A stretch of 32,866 nucleotides of DNA from CAZKEW01 sp964580435 (GTDB lineage: Bacteria; Acidobacteriota; Aminicenantia; Aminicenantales; UBA8522), in contig CAZOKP010000023.1 in NCBI GenBank assembly GCA_964580435.1, positions 1 through 32,866 on the forward strand, given 5' to 3'. Below are positions 15,811 through 22,968 of the stretch, in pieces. Under the pieces are notes generated by a model that had not been told where the DNA came from, made no database searches, and saw only the letters and a list, made by a program, of their open reading frames with translations. Position 1 is the first letter of the stretch, and each line of letters begins with the position of its first letter. The translations under genes and the position numbers were made by a program.

Positions 15811-15839
15811 TTGACAAAGCTTTTCTTTTTTGATATTGA
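15811..15839 (+). promoter_or_regulatory. candidate sigma-70 promoter for coaD and the pil operon
   Basis: A perfect TTGACA (15811-15816) precedes TATTGA (15834-15839) with a 17-base spacer. The start site would be near 15846, about 30 bases before coaD. The -35 is consensus; the -10 matches at only three positions. A TCTAAT at 15841-15846 is a better -10 by sequence but is too far away (24 bases). Confidence 0.4.
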
Positions 15840-15877
15840 CTCTAATAGCCCGGTTGTACAAAGAAAGAATGCCTTGG

Positions 15878-16381
15878 ATGGAGAACAGAGCCGTATATCC
15901 CGGCTTCTTCGATCCCATTACCAACGGCCACGTCGATATCATCCTGAGGGGATTAAGGATATTCAACAAAATTATCGTGGCCGTGCTGAAAAATCCCAAA
16001 AAGAAGTCTCTTTTTTCGACTAAAGAAAGGGTGGCCATGATCCAGAAGATCTTCGCCCACCAACCGGAGATAGAAGTGAAGGCCTTCGATGGCTTGCTGG
16101 TTGATTTTTCCAAGCGAAATAGGGCCAATATCGTGATCCGGGGACTGCGCGCTGTTTCTGATTTCGAATACGAATTCCAGATGGCCTTGATGAACAGAAA
16201 ACTTGACTCCGAGATCGAGACGCTCTTCATGATGCCGAGCCTCAATTACTCGTTCCTCAGCTCCGGGCTGGTCAAGGAAGTTTTTCTGCTCGGAGGTAGC
16301 GTCGAGGACCTGGTTCCTGAGATCGTAGAGAAGAACCTCCGGGAAAAACTTAAAAAAGGGAAGTTTATTTTCTCAAACTGA
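15878..16381 (+). CDS. coaD: phosphopantetheine adenylyltransferase
   Basis: This 167-residue enzyme transfers AMP from ATP to 4'-phosphopantetheine, the penultimate step of coenzyme A synthesis. The nucleotidyltransferase signature is complete: AVYPGFFDPITNGH with the TNGH motif near residue 18, RGLRAVSDFEYEFQMALMNRKL in the middle, and YSFLSSGLVKEV near the end. Length agrees with the family (about 160). I chose ATG 15878 because homologues have only a few residues before the AVYPG strand; ATG 15869 three codons upstream is equally possible, and the frame remains open to a TTG at 15830. It lies 27 bases upstream of pilM and is probably co-transcribed with the pil genes. coaBC, another gene of this pathway, lies at 25771-26970. 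Confidence 0.95.
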   Translation: MENRAVYPGFFDPITNGHVDIILRGLRIFNKIIVAVLKNPKKKSLFSTKERVAMIQKIFAHQPEIEVKAFDGLLVDFSKRNRANIVIRGLRAVSDFEYEFQMALMNRKLDSEIETLFMMPSLNYSFLSSGLVKEVFLLGGSVEDLVPEIVEKNLREKLKKGKFIFSN

Positions 16382-16408
16382 TATAAACTATAAAAGGTAG
16401 GAAGAAAA

Positions 16409-17488
16409 ATGTTAGGTTTCAGTCAAGAAAAAGGAATCGTCGGACTGGACATCGGCTCTCACTCGATCAAGGCCGTCGAGCTGAGCGTCAAAAAGAAGAG
16501 AGACAGGGACGTTTTTGAGGTCATGAAAATCGGACATGAGTTGCTGCCTCACGACGCCATCGTCGAGGGGACGATCATCGATTCCACGGCCGTTGTCGAG
16601 ACCATCAAAATGATCTTTGATGAGAACAAGTTCAAGAGCAGGAATGTGGCCATCTCCGTATCCGGAAACTCCGTCATCATCAAAAAAATCTCCCTGCCCG
16701 CGATGGAAAAAGGGGAGTTGGCCGAATCGATCGTCTGGGAGGCCAAGCACAACATTCCCTATCCCTATGAGGAAACAAACGTTGATTATGCCATTCTCAG
16801 GCCCCCGCAGGGAGCGGAAGAGAAAAACCTGGATATTCTTCTCGTCGCGGCCAAAAAAGACAAGATCGCCAATTACAGCAACGTCGTCAACCAGGCCCGC
16901 AAGAATCTGGTGGCTATCGATGTGGATGTCTTCGCCCTCCAGAACTCCCTGGAAGTCAACTACCCGGAGACCTTCCAGTCCAAGATCACCGCCATCATCA
17001 ATATCGGCGCCAACATTACCAATGTCGCCATCATCGAAAGGGGCATGGCCCAGCTCTTCCGCGATCTCTCCCTGGGCGGGTTCTTCTTCATCGAAAACAT
17101 GCGCAAAGAGCTAAATATCAGCTTCGATGACGCCGAAAAACTGCTGAAGGGGATCCCCAACAAGGCTATTCCTCCCGAAAAAGTGGACGAGGTCATCGCC
17201 TTCAACCTCAAAGACCTCCTCGATGAGATCGATAAAACCTTCTCTTTTTATGAAGCTGGAGAAAAAAGAGAGAAGAAAATCGAACAAATCTATCTGAGTG
17301 GCGGTCTGGCCCATCTGAGGAATATCGCCAGCTCCTTCGAGCAGAAGTTCAACATCAAGACGGAACTGTTCAACCCCTTCCGTGATGTCCATTATGACGA
17401 AAAGAAACTGGACCCGGTTTACTCTCAGGAAATGGCCGCTCTGTTTGGCGTGGCCGTCGGGCTGGCTGCTCGGAAGGTGGAAAAATAA
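16409..17488 (+). CDS. pilM: type IV pilus assembly protein PilM
   Basis: This 359-residue cytoplasmic, actin-like ATPase starts with the phosphate-binding GLDIGSHSIKAVEL (about 12-25). It contains the second nucleotide-binding segment IINIGANITNVAIIERG and the later YLSGGLAHLRNI. PilM binds the N-terminal tail of PilN and anchors the inner-membrane alignment complex of type IV pili. AGGAAG lies before the ATG at 16409. pilN starts two bases after the stop codon. The complete order pilM-N-O-P-Q that follows makes the assignment secure. Confidence 0.96.
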   Translation: MLGFSQEKGIVGLDIGSHSIKAVELSVKKKRDRDVFEVMKIGHELLPHDAIVEGTIIDSTAVVETIKMIFDENKFKSRNVAISVSGNSVIIKKISLPAMEKGELAESIVWEAKHNIPYPYEETNVDYAILRPPQGAEEKNLDILLVAAKKDKIANYSNVVNQARKNLVAIDVDVFALQNSLEVNYPETFQSKITAIINIGANITNVAIIERGMAQLFRDLSLGGFFFIENMRKELNISFDDAEKLLKGIPNKAIPPEKVDEVIAFNLKDLLDEIDKTFSFYEAGEKREKKIEQIYLSGGLAHLRNIASSFEQKFNIKTELFNPFRDVHYDEKKLDPVYSQEMAALFGVAVGLAARKVEK

Positions 17489-17490
17489 AA

Positions 17491-18126
17491 ATGATCAGGA
17501 TCAACCTCTTAAAGCCGGAAACAAAAGAAATCAAGGAAGGGCCTGCTCTTCCAGGGCCGGAAATCGGGGCAAAAAAAGCCTTCCCCCTCACCACAGTCAT
17601 CATTCTCCTGATCATCGTCGTCCTTGCCGCGGCATTCTTCTTGCAGAAAAGAGCGATCAGCCAAGAAAAAGCTCGACTCCAGACCGCCCAGGCCGAGAAG
17701 CAAAAGCTTCAGTACGTTGTCGCCAAGCTGGACGAGCTGGAAAAGCAAAAAGCTGTCTTCGAGAGGAAGATCAACCTCATCAAACAATTGAGAGCGCAGC
17801 AAGCCACCGCCGTCAAGATCATGGATGAGGTCAGCACAAGGCTTCCCGAGTGGGTCTGGCTGATCGATTTCTCTTATGAAGGTCAGATGATCCAGATGAA
17901 AGGGAACGCTCTCTCGAACAACCTGATCGCCGATTTCATCTACAATCTTCAGAACTGTCCCTCGTTCGCCAATGTCAACCTCATCTCGTCCATCCAGAAA
18001 TCAGGCCGGAGCGCTCAATACCTTGAATTCTCCTTGACTCTGAACTATGTCCTGCCCGAGGGCGCACTGCCTCAGGAAAAGCCTGCGGCAAAAGCGAAAC
18101 CTAAACCCAAACCAAGGAAAAGGTGA
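17491..18126 (+). CDS. pilN: type IV pilus assembly protein PilN
   Basis: The 211-residue protein starts with MIRINLLKP, the conserved PilN peptide that docks into PilM. One membrane helix follows (about 33-52), then a coiled coil (about 53-100) and a periplasmic ferredoxin-like domain with VWLIDFSYEGQMIQMKGNA. The C-terminus is a lysine/proline tail. PilN pairs with PilO in the periplasm. The N-terminal cytoplasmic part is longer than usual, with a proline-rich stretch between the docking peptide and the membrane. The end overlaps or abuts pilO. Confidence 0.93.
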   Translation: MIRINLLKPETKEIKEGPALPGPEIGAKKAFPLTTVIILLIIVVLAAAFFLQKRAISQEKARLQTAQAEKQKLQYVVAKLDELEKQKAVFERKINLIKQLRAQQATAVKIMDEVSTRLPEWVWLIDFSYEGQMIQMKGNALSNNLIADFIYNLQNCPSFANVNLISSIQKSGRSAQYLEFSLTLNYVLPEGALPQEKPAAKAKPKPKPRKR

Positions 18127-18131
18127 AGACG

Positions 18132-18713
18132 ATGAAATACTGGCCTTGGTATGCTTATATCATTTTAGCAATCGTCATTTTTGGACTCGCCTTCTTCGTC
18201 TATTTCAAGCCCCAGAACGCGGAATTGCAGAGAATTAGGGCAGACAGAGTGAAGGTGGAGGCTGAAGTCGCCAAACTCCAGGAGCAGAAAAAACAGTTGG
18301 ACAAGATCGAAGCCGAGCTGGCCACGCTCACCGAAGAGTTGAGGGATCTCGAGAAAATTATCCCCGTGAAAAAAGAAATCGACGTCATCCTGCGGAGGAT
18401 CCAGCAGATGGCGTTCGATTCGCGGCTGGATATCATTAGGTTCACTCCCAAGGGAGAAATCAACCGGGAGTTTTACTCGGAGTGGCCGATCGTGATCGAA
18501 ATCAGGGGAAATTACCACAACCTGGCTTCCTTTTTTGACCGGCTGAGCAAGTTCGACCGGCTCTTCAACGTCGAGAACTTTGCTCTGAAGGCCCTCGCCA
18601 ACCAGACGGAGGAAACGACCATCTCCTCCAATTTCACCGCCAAGACCTATATGTTCATGGAAGAGGCCGCCGCTCCCCAGGCGAGCCTGAACGAGACGAG
18701 GCAAGCAAGATGA
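18132..18713 (+). CDS. pilO: type IV pilus assembly protein PilO
   Basis: The 193-residue protein has one membrane helix near its start (about 8-24), a long coiled coil (about 30-75) and a periplasmic domain with IIPVKKEIDVILRRIQQMA and VIEIRGNYHNLASFFDRLS, both typical of PilO. It forms heterodimers with PilN and contacts PilP. I chose ATG 18132, which has AAGGTGA five bases upstream. A GTG at 18123 that overlaps the pilN stop codon would add three residues. The end overlaps pilP as ATGA. Confidence 0.94.
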   Translation: MKYWPWYAYIILAIVIFGLAFFVYFKPQNAELQRIRADRVKVEAEVAKLQEQKKQLDKIEAELATLTEELRDLEKIIPVKKEIDVILRRIQQMAFDSRLDIIRFTPKGEINREFYSEWPIVIEIRGNYHNLASFFDRLSKFDRLFNVENFALKALANQTEETTISSNFTAKTYMFMEEAAAPQASLNETRQAR

Positions 18714-19168
18714 AAAAGACATGCATTCTTCTGTTCTCGATGGGGTTCCTCCTAGCGGGTTCGAGCCTCCTTTTTTCTCAGGAGCAGAAAACCTCTCCCG
18801 AGAAAGAAATCCTCTCCGATTCCCAAGCCGTTGTTACGACCTACGACCCGGCCGGACGGAGAGACCCCTTTAAGAATCTACTGGGCGGGAAAGAGCTCAA
18901 AGAAAAAACAATGCCCGGGGGCGCTCCCCAACTTTTTATTGATGACATCAGCCTCATCGGGATCGCGAAGTTCAAGAACAAATTCACGGCTATCCTCAGC
19001 GGCCCTCAAGGATTTCCTTATTATTTCGGAGTTGGGGACAAACTCTCTGATGGATTCATCCTGTCCATCAACGAAAGCCAGGTGGTTTTCCGAAAAACCA
19101 ACGAGCGGGGGATTCCCCTGACAAAGCCCAAGGATATTATCAAAGAAATAAATCCGGAGGAGCGTTAA
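18710..19168 (+). CDS. pilP: type IV pilus assembly protein PilP
   Basis: This 152-residue protein has a signal peptide (about 1-23, ending LLFSQ). A flexible part then leads to YDPAGRRDPFKNLL, the conserved PilP motif before the beta domain. That domain (about 75-145) includes LIGIAKFKNKFTAIL and GDKLSDGFILSI. PilP links the PilN/PilO dimer to the N-domains of PilQ. Many PilP proteins are lipoproteins; this one has no cysteine at the cleavage site, so it is probably soluble or retained through an uncleaved helix. GAGG precedes the ATG. pilQ starts two bases after its stop. Confidence 0.92.
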   Translation: MKKTCILLFSMGFLLAGSSLLFSQEQKTSPEKEILSDSQAVVTTYDPAGRRDPFKNLLGGKELKEKTMPGGAPQLFIDDISLIGIAKFKNKFTAILSGPQGFPYYFGVGDKLSDGFILSINESQVVFRKTNERGIPLTKPKDIIKEINPEER

Positions 19169-19170
19169 CC

Positions 19171-21489
19171 ATGAAAAGGAAAACATTTTTGCTGCCTCTC
19201 GCAGTGTTCGGCCTTTTGTCCTTCATCGCCGGTGCAGTTCAAAATTCTTCAGCACTTGTCACTATAAATAAGATCACGGTCCAGCCGGGAAAATTAAACA
19301 CAAGAATCATCCTCGATACGAATGCTCTCCTTTCCCCTGTGAATACCTATTATTCTAAGGAATGCCTTGTCCTAGAACTCGACCAAGTCAACAGCGCGGC
19401 CCAGCCCCCTGTCCAATTGGGAGATCCGCAGCTCGTCGTTAGCATAAACATGGAGAAGGCGGACAACAATCAGGCCCGTCTCCTTGTTCAGCTGCGCGAG
19501 CAGGTCCCCTACCGTGTGTTTGGAAACGACAACACGACGGTCATCGAGCTGAACAAAGTCCAAAAAGGACAGGGAGAATATGTCATCGAACCTGAAGCTC
19601 AGCAAATGCTGGATAAGAAAGAGGGTGTTCCGGTCGTTATGGAGAAGCCGAATATTGAGGAAAAAGACAACCAGCTCCAGTTCAAAGCCAAGCTCAGCGA
19701 CCAGGCCGTCTACCAGGTTTTCACTCTCGAAAATCCCCTCCGTCTGGTCGTGGACGTGCTCAACACGATCTACGGAGAACCCGCCTCTGTCATTCCTGTC
19801 GAAAAATACGGTTTGAAAAAAGTGAAAGTCGCACAATATCAGCTGAGCAATCCCTATTCGATCACCCGTATGGTCTTTAACCTGAATGAGCCAAAATTCT
19901 ATGATCTTCGCTCTGAGAACGACGAAATCGTCGTCTCGTTCTTTAAGGACAAGAGCCAGATCCTGACCGCCTCAAGCACACCGGTTTCCCAGAAACCAGT
20001 TGCCTCTCCTCCGTCCGCGGTGAGCACCCCGAAGCAGAAGGACAGCCGCCCCGCTGAGGAGCCGAAACCGGCTGCTCAACCGAACGGCGAGAAAAAAGCC
20101 AACGGTGAAAAGTCTAACCGTGACAATGCTCCGGCTGCTCCAAAGCAGGAGGCAACAAGTGATTTAAGTTTGGCCCAAACCCAGCAGCAGGAGGAACGAT
20201 ACAAGCCCAAAACGATCGCCGAAGCCCAAGTTAAGTATACGGGCGAAATCATCACTCTGAAATTCAAGGACGCGGACCTGAGAGACGTCATCCTCTATCT
20301 TGGAGATTTTGCCAAATTGAATGTTGTTTTTGACCCCGAGGTCAGAGGCGTCGTCACCTGCAACCTCGAGGACGTTCCCTGGGACCAGGCTCTCGATATC
20401 CTCCTCAGGAATAACAAGCTCGGAAAAGTGCTCGAGGGCAATGTCCTCCGCATCGCTCCTGTCAGCGTCCTGACGAGAGAAGATGAAGACCAAAGAAAGC
20501 TCCGCGAAAGCAAGGAGCAGGCCGGTCCTCTGATCGTCAAAACCATAACCCTTTCCTACGCCAAAGCCAGGGACGTCATGGCGTTATTGTCCACCAAAAA
20601 ATCGCCGCGGGGCGAAATCACCATCGACGAAAGGACAAACACGCTGATCATCGCTGACGTCAAGGAAAACCTGGACCTGCTGGAGAGACTGATTACCGTT
20701 TTCGACACGCCGACTCCCCAGGTCTCTATCGAGGCGAGAATCGTCGAGGCGACATCAACGTTCGTCCGCAACCTCGGCATTCAATGGGGGTTCCGTGGCA
20801 TCGCCGATCCTTACTACGGAAATCAGACCAGCCTCGCGTTTCCCAACAAGATCCTGGCTGACGGCTCCCTTATTCCCAAGGGCATCGTGACCAAGGGGAT
20901 CGGCGGCCCGCTCGGAGGATATGCCATCAACCTCCCCGCCCCTGCTTTTACCACAGCCGTCGGTTTCTCCTTTGCCAATGTTCTGGATACATTCCGGCTG
21001 GATCTTGCCATCTCCGCTCTGGAAACATCCGGCCAGGGACGGATCATCTCTTCCCCGAAGGTCACGACTCAGAATAACCAAGAAGCCAATATCGTTCAGG
21101 GTCGTCAGATCCCTGTTCAGACCGTAGCCAACTTCACGGTCACCACTCGGTATGTCAACGCCGCTCTGGAGCTCAGGGCCACACCTCAGATCACAGCCGA
21201 GGGGACCATCATCATGACCCTGGAAATCCAGAACAACGCGGCTGATTTCGCCAACCTGGTCAACGGAATTCCTCCGATCACGACCCAGAGCGCCAAAACG
21301 ACCGTCATGATACCCGATGGCGGGACAACCGTCATCGGCGGCATCTACAGGTCTGAAGATTCTATTACCCGGGAGAGAGTGCCTTTTCTTCATTCCATTC
21401 CTATCCTGGGGAATCTCTTTAAGAGCTTTGCGCGAACGAAAACCAATCGGGAGTTACTCATCTTTATCACTCCTCGGATAATTAAATAA
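19171..21489 (+). CDS. pilQ: type IV pilus secretin PilQ
   Basis: The 772-residue secretin forms the outer-membrane channel for the pilus. It has a signal peptide (about 1-22), two AMIN domains that would bind peptidoglycan (about 30-130 and 160-262), and a P/K/E/Q-rich linker (about 265-350). An STN-type N0 domain follows (about 358-432, ITLKFKDADLRDVILYL), then an N1 domain (about 455-512) and the secretin barrel (about 515-772). The barrel includes VSIEARIVEATSTFVRNLGIQWGF, IPDGGTTVIGGIY and the closing LLIFITPRII. A GGAGGAG site supports ATG 19171. No pilin gene is in the window. Confidence 0.96.
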   Translation: MKRKTFLLPLAVFGLLSFIAGAVQNSSALVTINKITVQPGKLNTRIILDTNALLSPVNTYYSKECLVLELDQVNSAAQPPVQLGDPQLVVSINMEKADNNQARLLVQLREQVPYRVFGNDNTTVIELNKVQKGQGEYVIEPEAQQMLDKKEGVPVVMEKPNIEEKDNQLQFKAKLSDQAVYQVFTLENPLRLVVDVLNTIYGEPASVIPVEKYGLKKVKVAQYQLSNPYSITRMVFNLNEPKFYDLRSENDEIVVSFFKDKSQILTASSTPVSQKPVASPPSAVSTPKQKDSRPAEEPKPAAQPNGEKKANGEKSNRDNAPAAPKQEATSDLSLAQTQQQEERYKPKTIAEAQVKYTGEIITLKFKDADLRDVILYLGDFAKLNVVFDPEVRGVVTCNLEDVPWDQALDILLRNNKLGKVLEGNVLRIAPVSVLTREDEDQRKLRESKEQAGPLIVKTITLSYAKARDVMALLSTKKSPRGEITIDERTNTLIIADVKENLDLLERLITVFDTPTPQVSIEARIVEATSTFVRNLGIQWGFRGIADPYYGNQTSLAFPNKILADGSLIPKGIVTKGIGGPLGGYAINLPAPAFTTAVGFSFANVLDTFRLDLAISALETSGQGRIISSPKVTTQNNQEANIVQGRQIPVQTVANFTVTTRYVNAALELRATPQITAEGTIIMTLEIQNNAADFANLVNGIPPITTQSAKTTVMIPDGGTTVIGGIYRSEDSITRERVPFLHSIPILGNLFKSFARTKTNRELLIFITPRIIK

Positions 21490-21500
21490 GGGGTGCCACA

Positions 21501-22112
21501 ATGAAAAACACAACAAAAATCCTAAGCATAGTCGTGATTGTCTCAGCTATCCTCCTCTTCACCTCCTGTAACCCTATAGAAAACCATTCGAAATCCGCCA
21601 GCATACTCACTGTCGAAAACATTCAGGGGACAGACATCAGCGGCCAGGCGGCCAACTACCTCCAGTCCGATGTGCTCCTGAATAATAACACAGTTACAGC
21701 TGATACGGCCGCCGCGACCTTGAGTGCAGCGACTCTTGACCCCGACCCCCTGTTGGGGACTTCGCAGTACAGCGATATTCTCGTGACCCGGTATATGGTC
21801 TCTTATTCCCGGACGGACGGGAAAAATGTTCCCGGCGTGGATGTTCCCTATCCTTTCGAAGGCTCTCTTTCTGTTTTAGTCAAGTCGGGTTCGTCGGCCA
21901 CATTTTCCCTCGTCGTGGTTAGGGAAGTGGCCAAGCTCGAGCCGCCGCTCGTTGCGCTGGCCGACCTTCGAGCCGAAGGGGTCCTGCAAGTCACGGCGAG
22001 GATCGATTTCTACGGTCAGGATTTGGCGAGCAGGACTGTTACAACCACGGGCCATCTGGCCATTTTCTTCGCCAATTATGCGGATACAGAGGCGGCGCCA
22101 ACACTTTTCTAA
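21501..22112 (+). CDS. lipoprotein of unknown function following pilQ
   Basis: This 203-residue protein has a lipoprotein signal peptide with lipobox FTSC (C23). A segment follows that is rich in Ala, Thr and Ser. Residues about 95-200 look like a beta-sandwich (ILVTRYMVSYSRTDG, GVDVPYPFEGSLSVLV, ATFSLVVVREVAK, LQVTARIDFYGQDL). I do not recognise the family. It lies 11 bases after pilQ and one base overlaps the next gene's earliest ATG (TAATG), so it is probably part of the pil transcript and could be an accessory envelope lipoprotein. That link is based on position only. Confidence 0.8.
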   Translation: MKNTTKILSIVVIVSAILLFTSCNPIENHSKSASILTVENIQGTDISGQAANYLQSDVLLNNNTVTADTAAATLSAATLDPDPLLGTSQYSDILVTRYMVSYSRTDGKNVPGVDVPYPFEGSLSVLVKSGSSATFSLVVVREVAKLEPPLVALADLRAEGVLQVTARIDFYGQDLASRTVTTTGHLAIFFANYADTEAAPTLF

Positions 22113-22126
22113 TGAAGGTGACTAAA

Positions 22127-22609
22127 ATGAAAAAGAACAAAACGCTTGTCTTCATTACCTTGTCTTTGGTCTTGTCGGCTTTCGTTGTCACTTCGTGCAG
22201 AGACGCTGTCAAAGAACCTTCTCCGACAGGCCCTTCTTCCTTTGCCATCCTGCTGAGCCTGAACGCCAATCCTAACGTTCTCGTCGCCGGCCTCACCACG
22301 CGCCAGATCTCCGTCATCACGGCGAGTTTGAAAAAATACGATGGCACCCCCCTCTCCGGTCAGACAATATACTTTGAGATCGTCGATGGTGACGGGGCCA
22401 AGGTTGACCTCGGCTATTTCCAAGGCTATCTGTCCCTGCAATCGAAGGTCACAGACGGCTCAGGGGCAACGAGTGTCAACTATTACGGTCCTCTGTCCGG
22501 AGAGATAGCCGCAGACGGATATCTTTATATCCGAGCAACCGCAGCCGGGCAAGGTTCACAATTTATCATCGAGAAAACTCCGGTCTATTTTGTCCGGGAT
22601 ACCGACTAG
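22127..22609 (+). CDS. lipoprotein with Ig-like domain, N-terminal part ending at an in-frame TAG
   Basis: This part encodes 160 residues. A lipoprotein signal peptide has lipobox VTSC (C24), followed by an Ig-like/invasin-type domain (about 35-160: VLVAGLTTRQISVITASL, GTPLSGQTIYFEIVDGDG, KVTDGSGATSVNYYGPL). The TAG at 22607-22609 falls just at the end of that domain. The same reading frame continues open for 108 further codons with a second, similar domain, so the ancestral gene ran to 22936. I chose ATG 22127, which has AAGGTGA six bases upstream; ATG 22112 overlaps the previous stop codon but lacks a site. As it stands this is either a truncated lipoprotein or the short product of a readthrough gene. 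Confidence 0.75.
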   Translation: MKKNKTLVFITLSLVLSAFVVTSCRDAVKEPSPTGPSSFAILLSLNANPNVLVAGLTTRQISVITASLKKYDGTPLSGQTIYFEIVDGDGAKVDLGYFQGYLSLQSKVTDGSGATSVNYYGPLSGEIAADGYLYIRATAAGQGSQFIIEKTPVYFVRDTD

Positions 22610-22936
22610 ATCGCTTTTGCCGCGCAGGCCATTCCCGACGTCCTCTCAGCCGGAGTCAATCCGCCCACCGCGGAAATCCGGGCAACGGCATATAAGGGAG
22701 GCGTTCCTGTCAGAGACTGCCCCGTTTATTTCATTCTCCAGGATGAAATCGGCATATTCGCTGACGGGACAAGAAGCATCTTTGCCAAGACGAACCAGAA
22801 CGGGATCGCCTCGGTAACTTATGTCGGCCCCATTTATTCCGCTGTCCCCAGCGCGGGCACAACCGTAACCATTCGGGTCCAGCTCACTCAGAGCGTTTAT
22901 GAGGACGTAACAATACAGAACTTCCGGTTCCAGTAA
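22610..22936 (+). pseudogene. in-frame continuation of the Ig-like lipoprotein gene after TAG
   Basis: The frame of the preceding gene continues from ATC 22610 to TAA 22934-22936 without interruption, adding 108 residues. The translated sequence is clearly protein-like and repeats the layout of the first domain: VLSAGVNPPTAEIRATAY, GVPVRDCPVYFILQDE, TNQNGIASVTYVGPIY, TTVTIRVQ. There is no start codon with a ribosome binding site at its beginning. It is therefore expressed only by readthrough of the TAG, or not at all. A sequencing or assembly substitution is the simplest alternative. Confidence 0.75.
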
Positions 22937-22968
22937 GAGAGGCCCGACCAGGGGGAGAACTTCTCTTC

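Noticed and set aside
22607..22609. TAG as a genome-wide sense codon
   Set aside because: sppA (7484-7486) and the FtsB-like gene (10459-10457) end in TAG at the expected protein length, so TAG works as a normal stop here.
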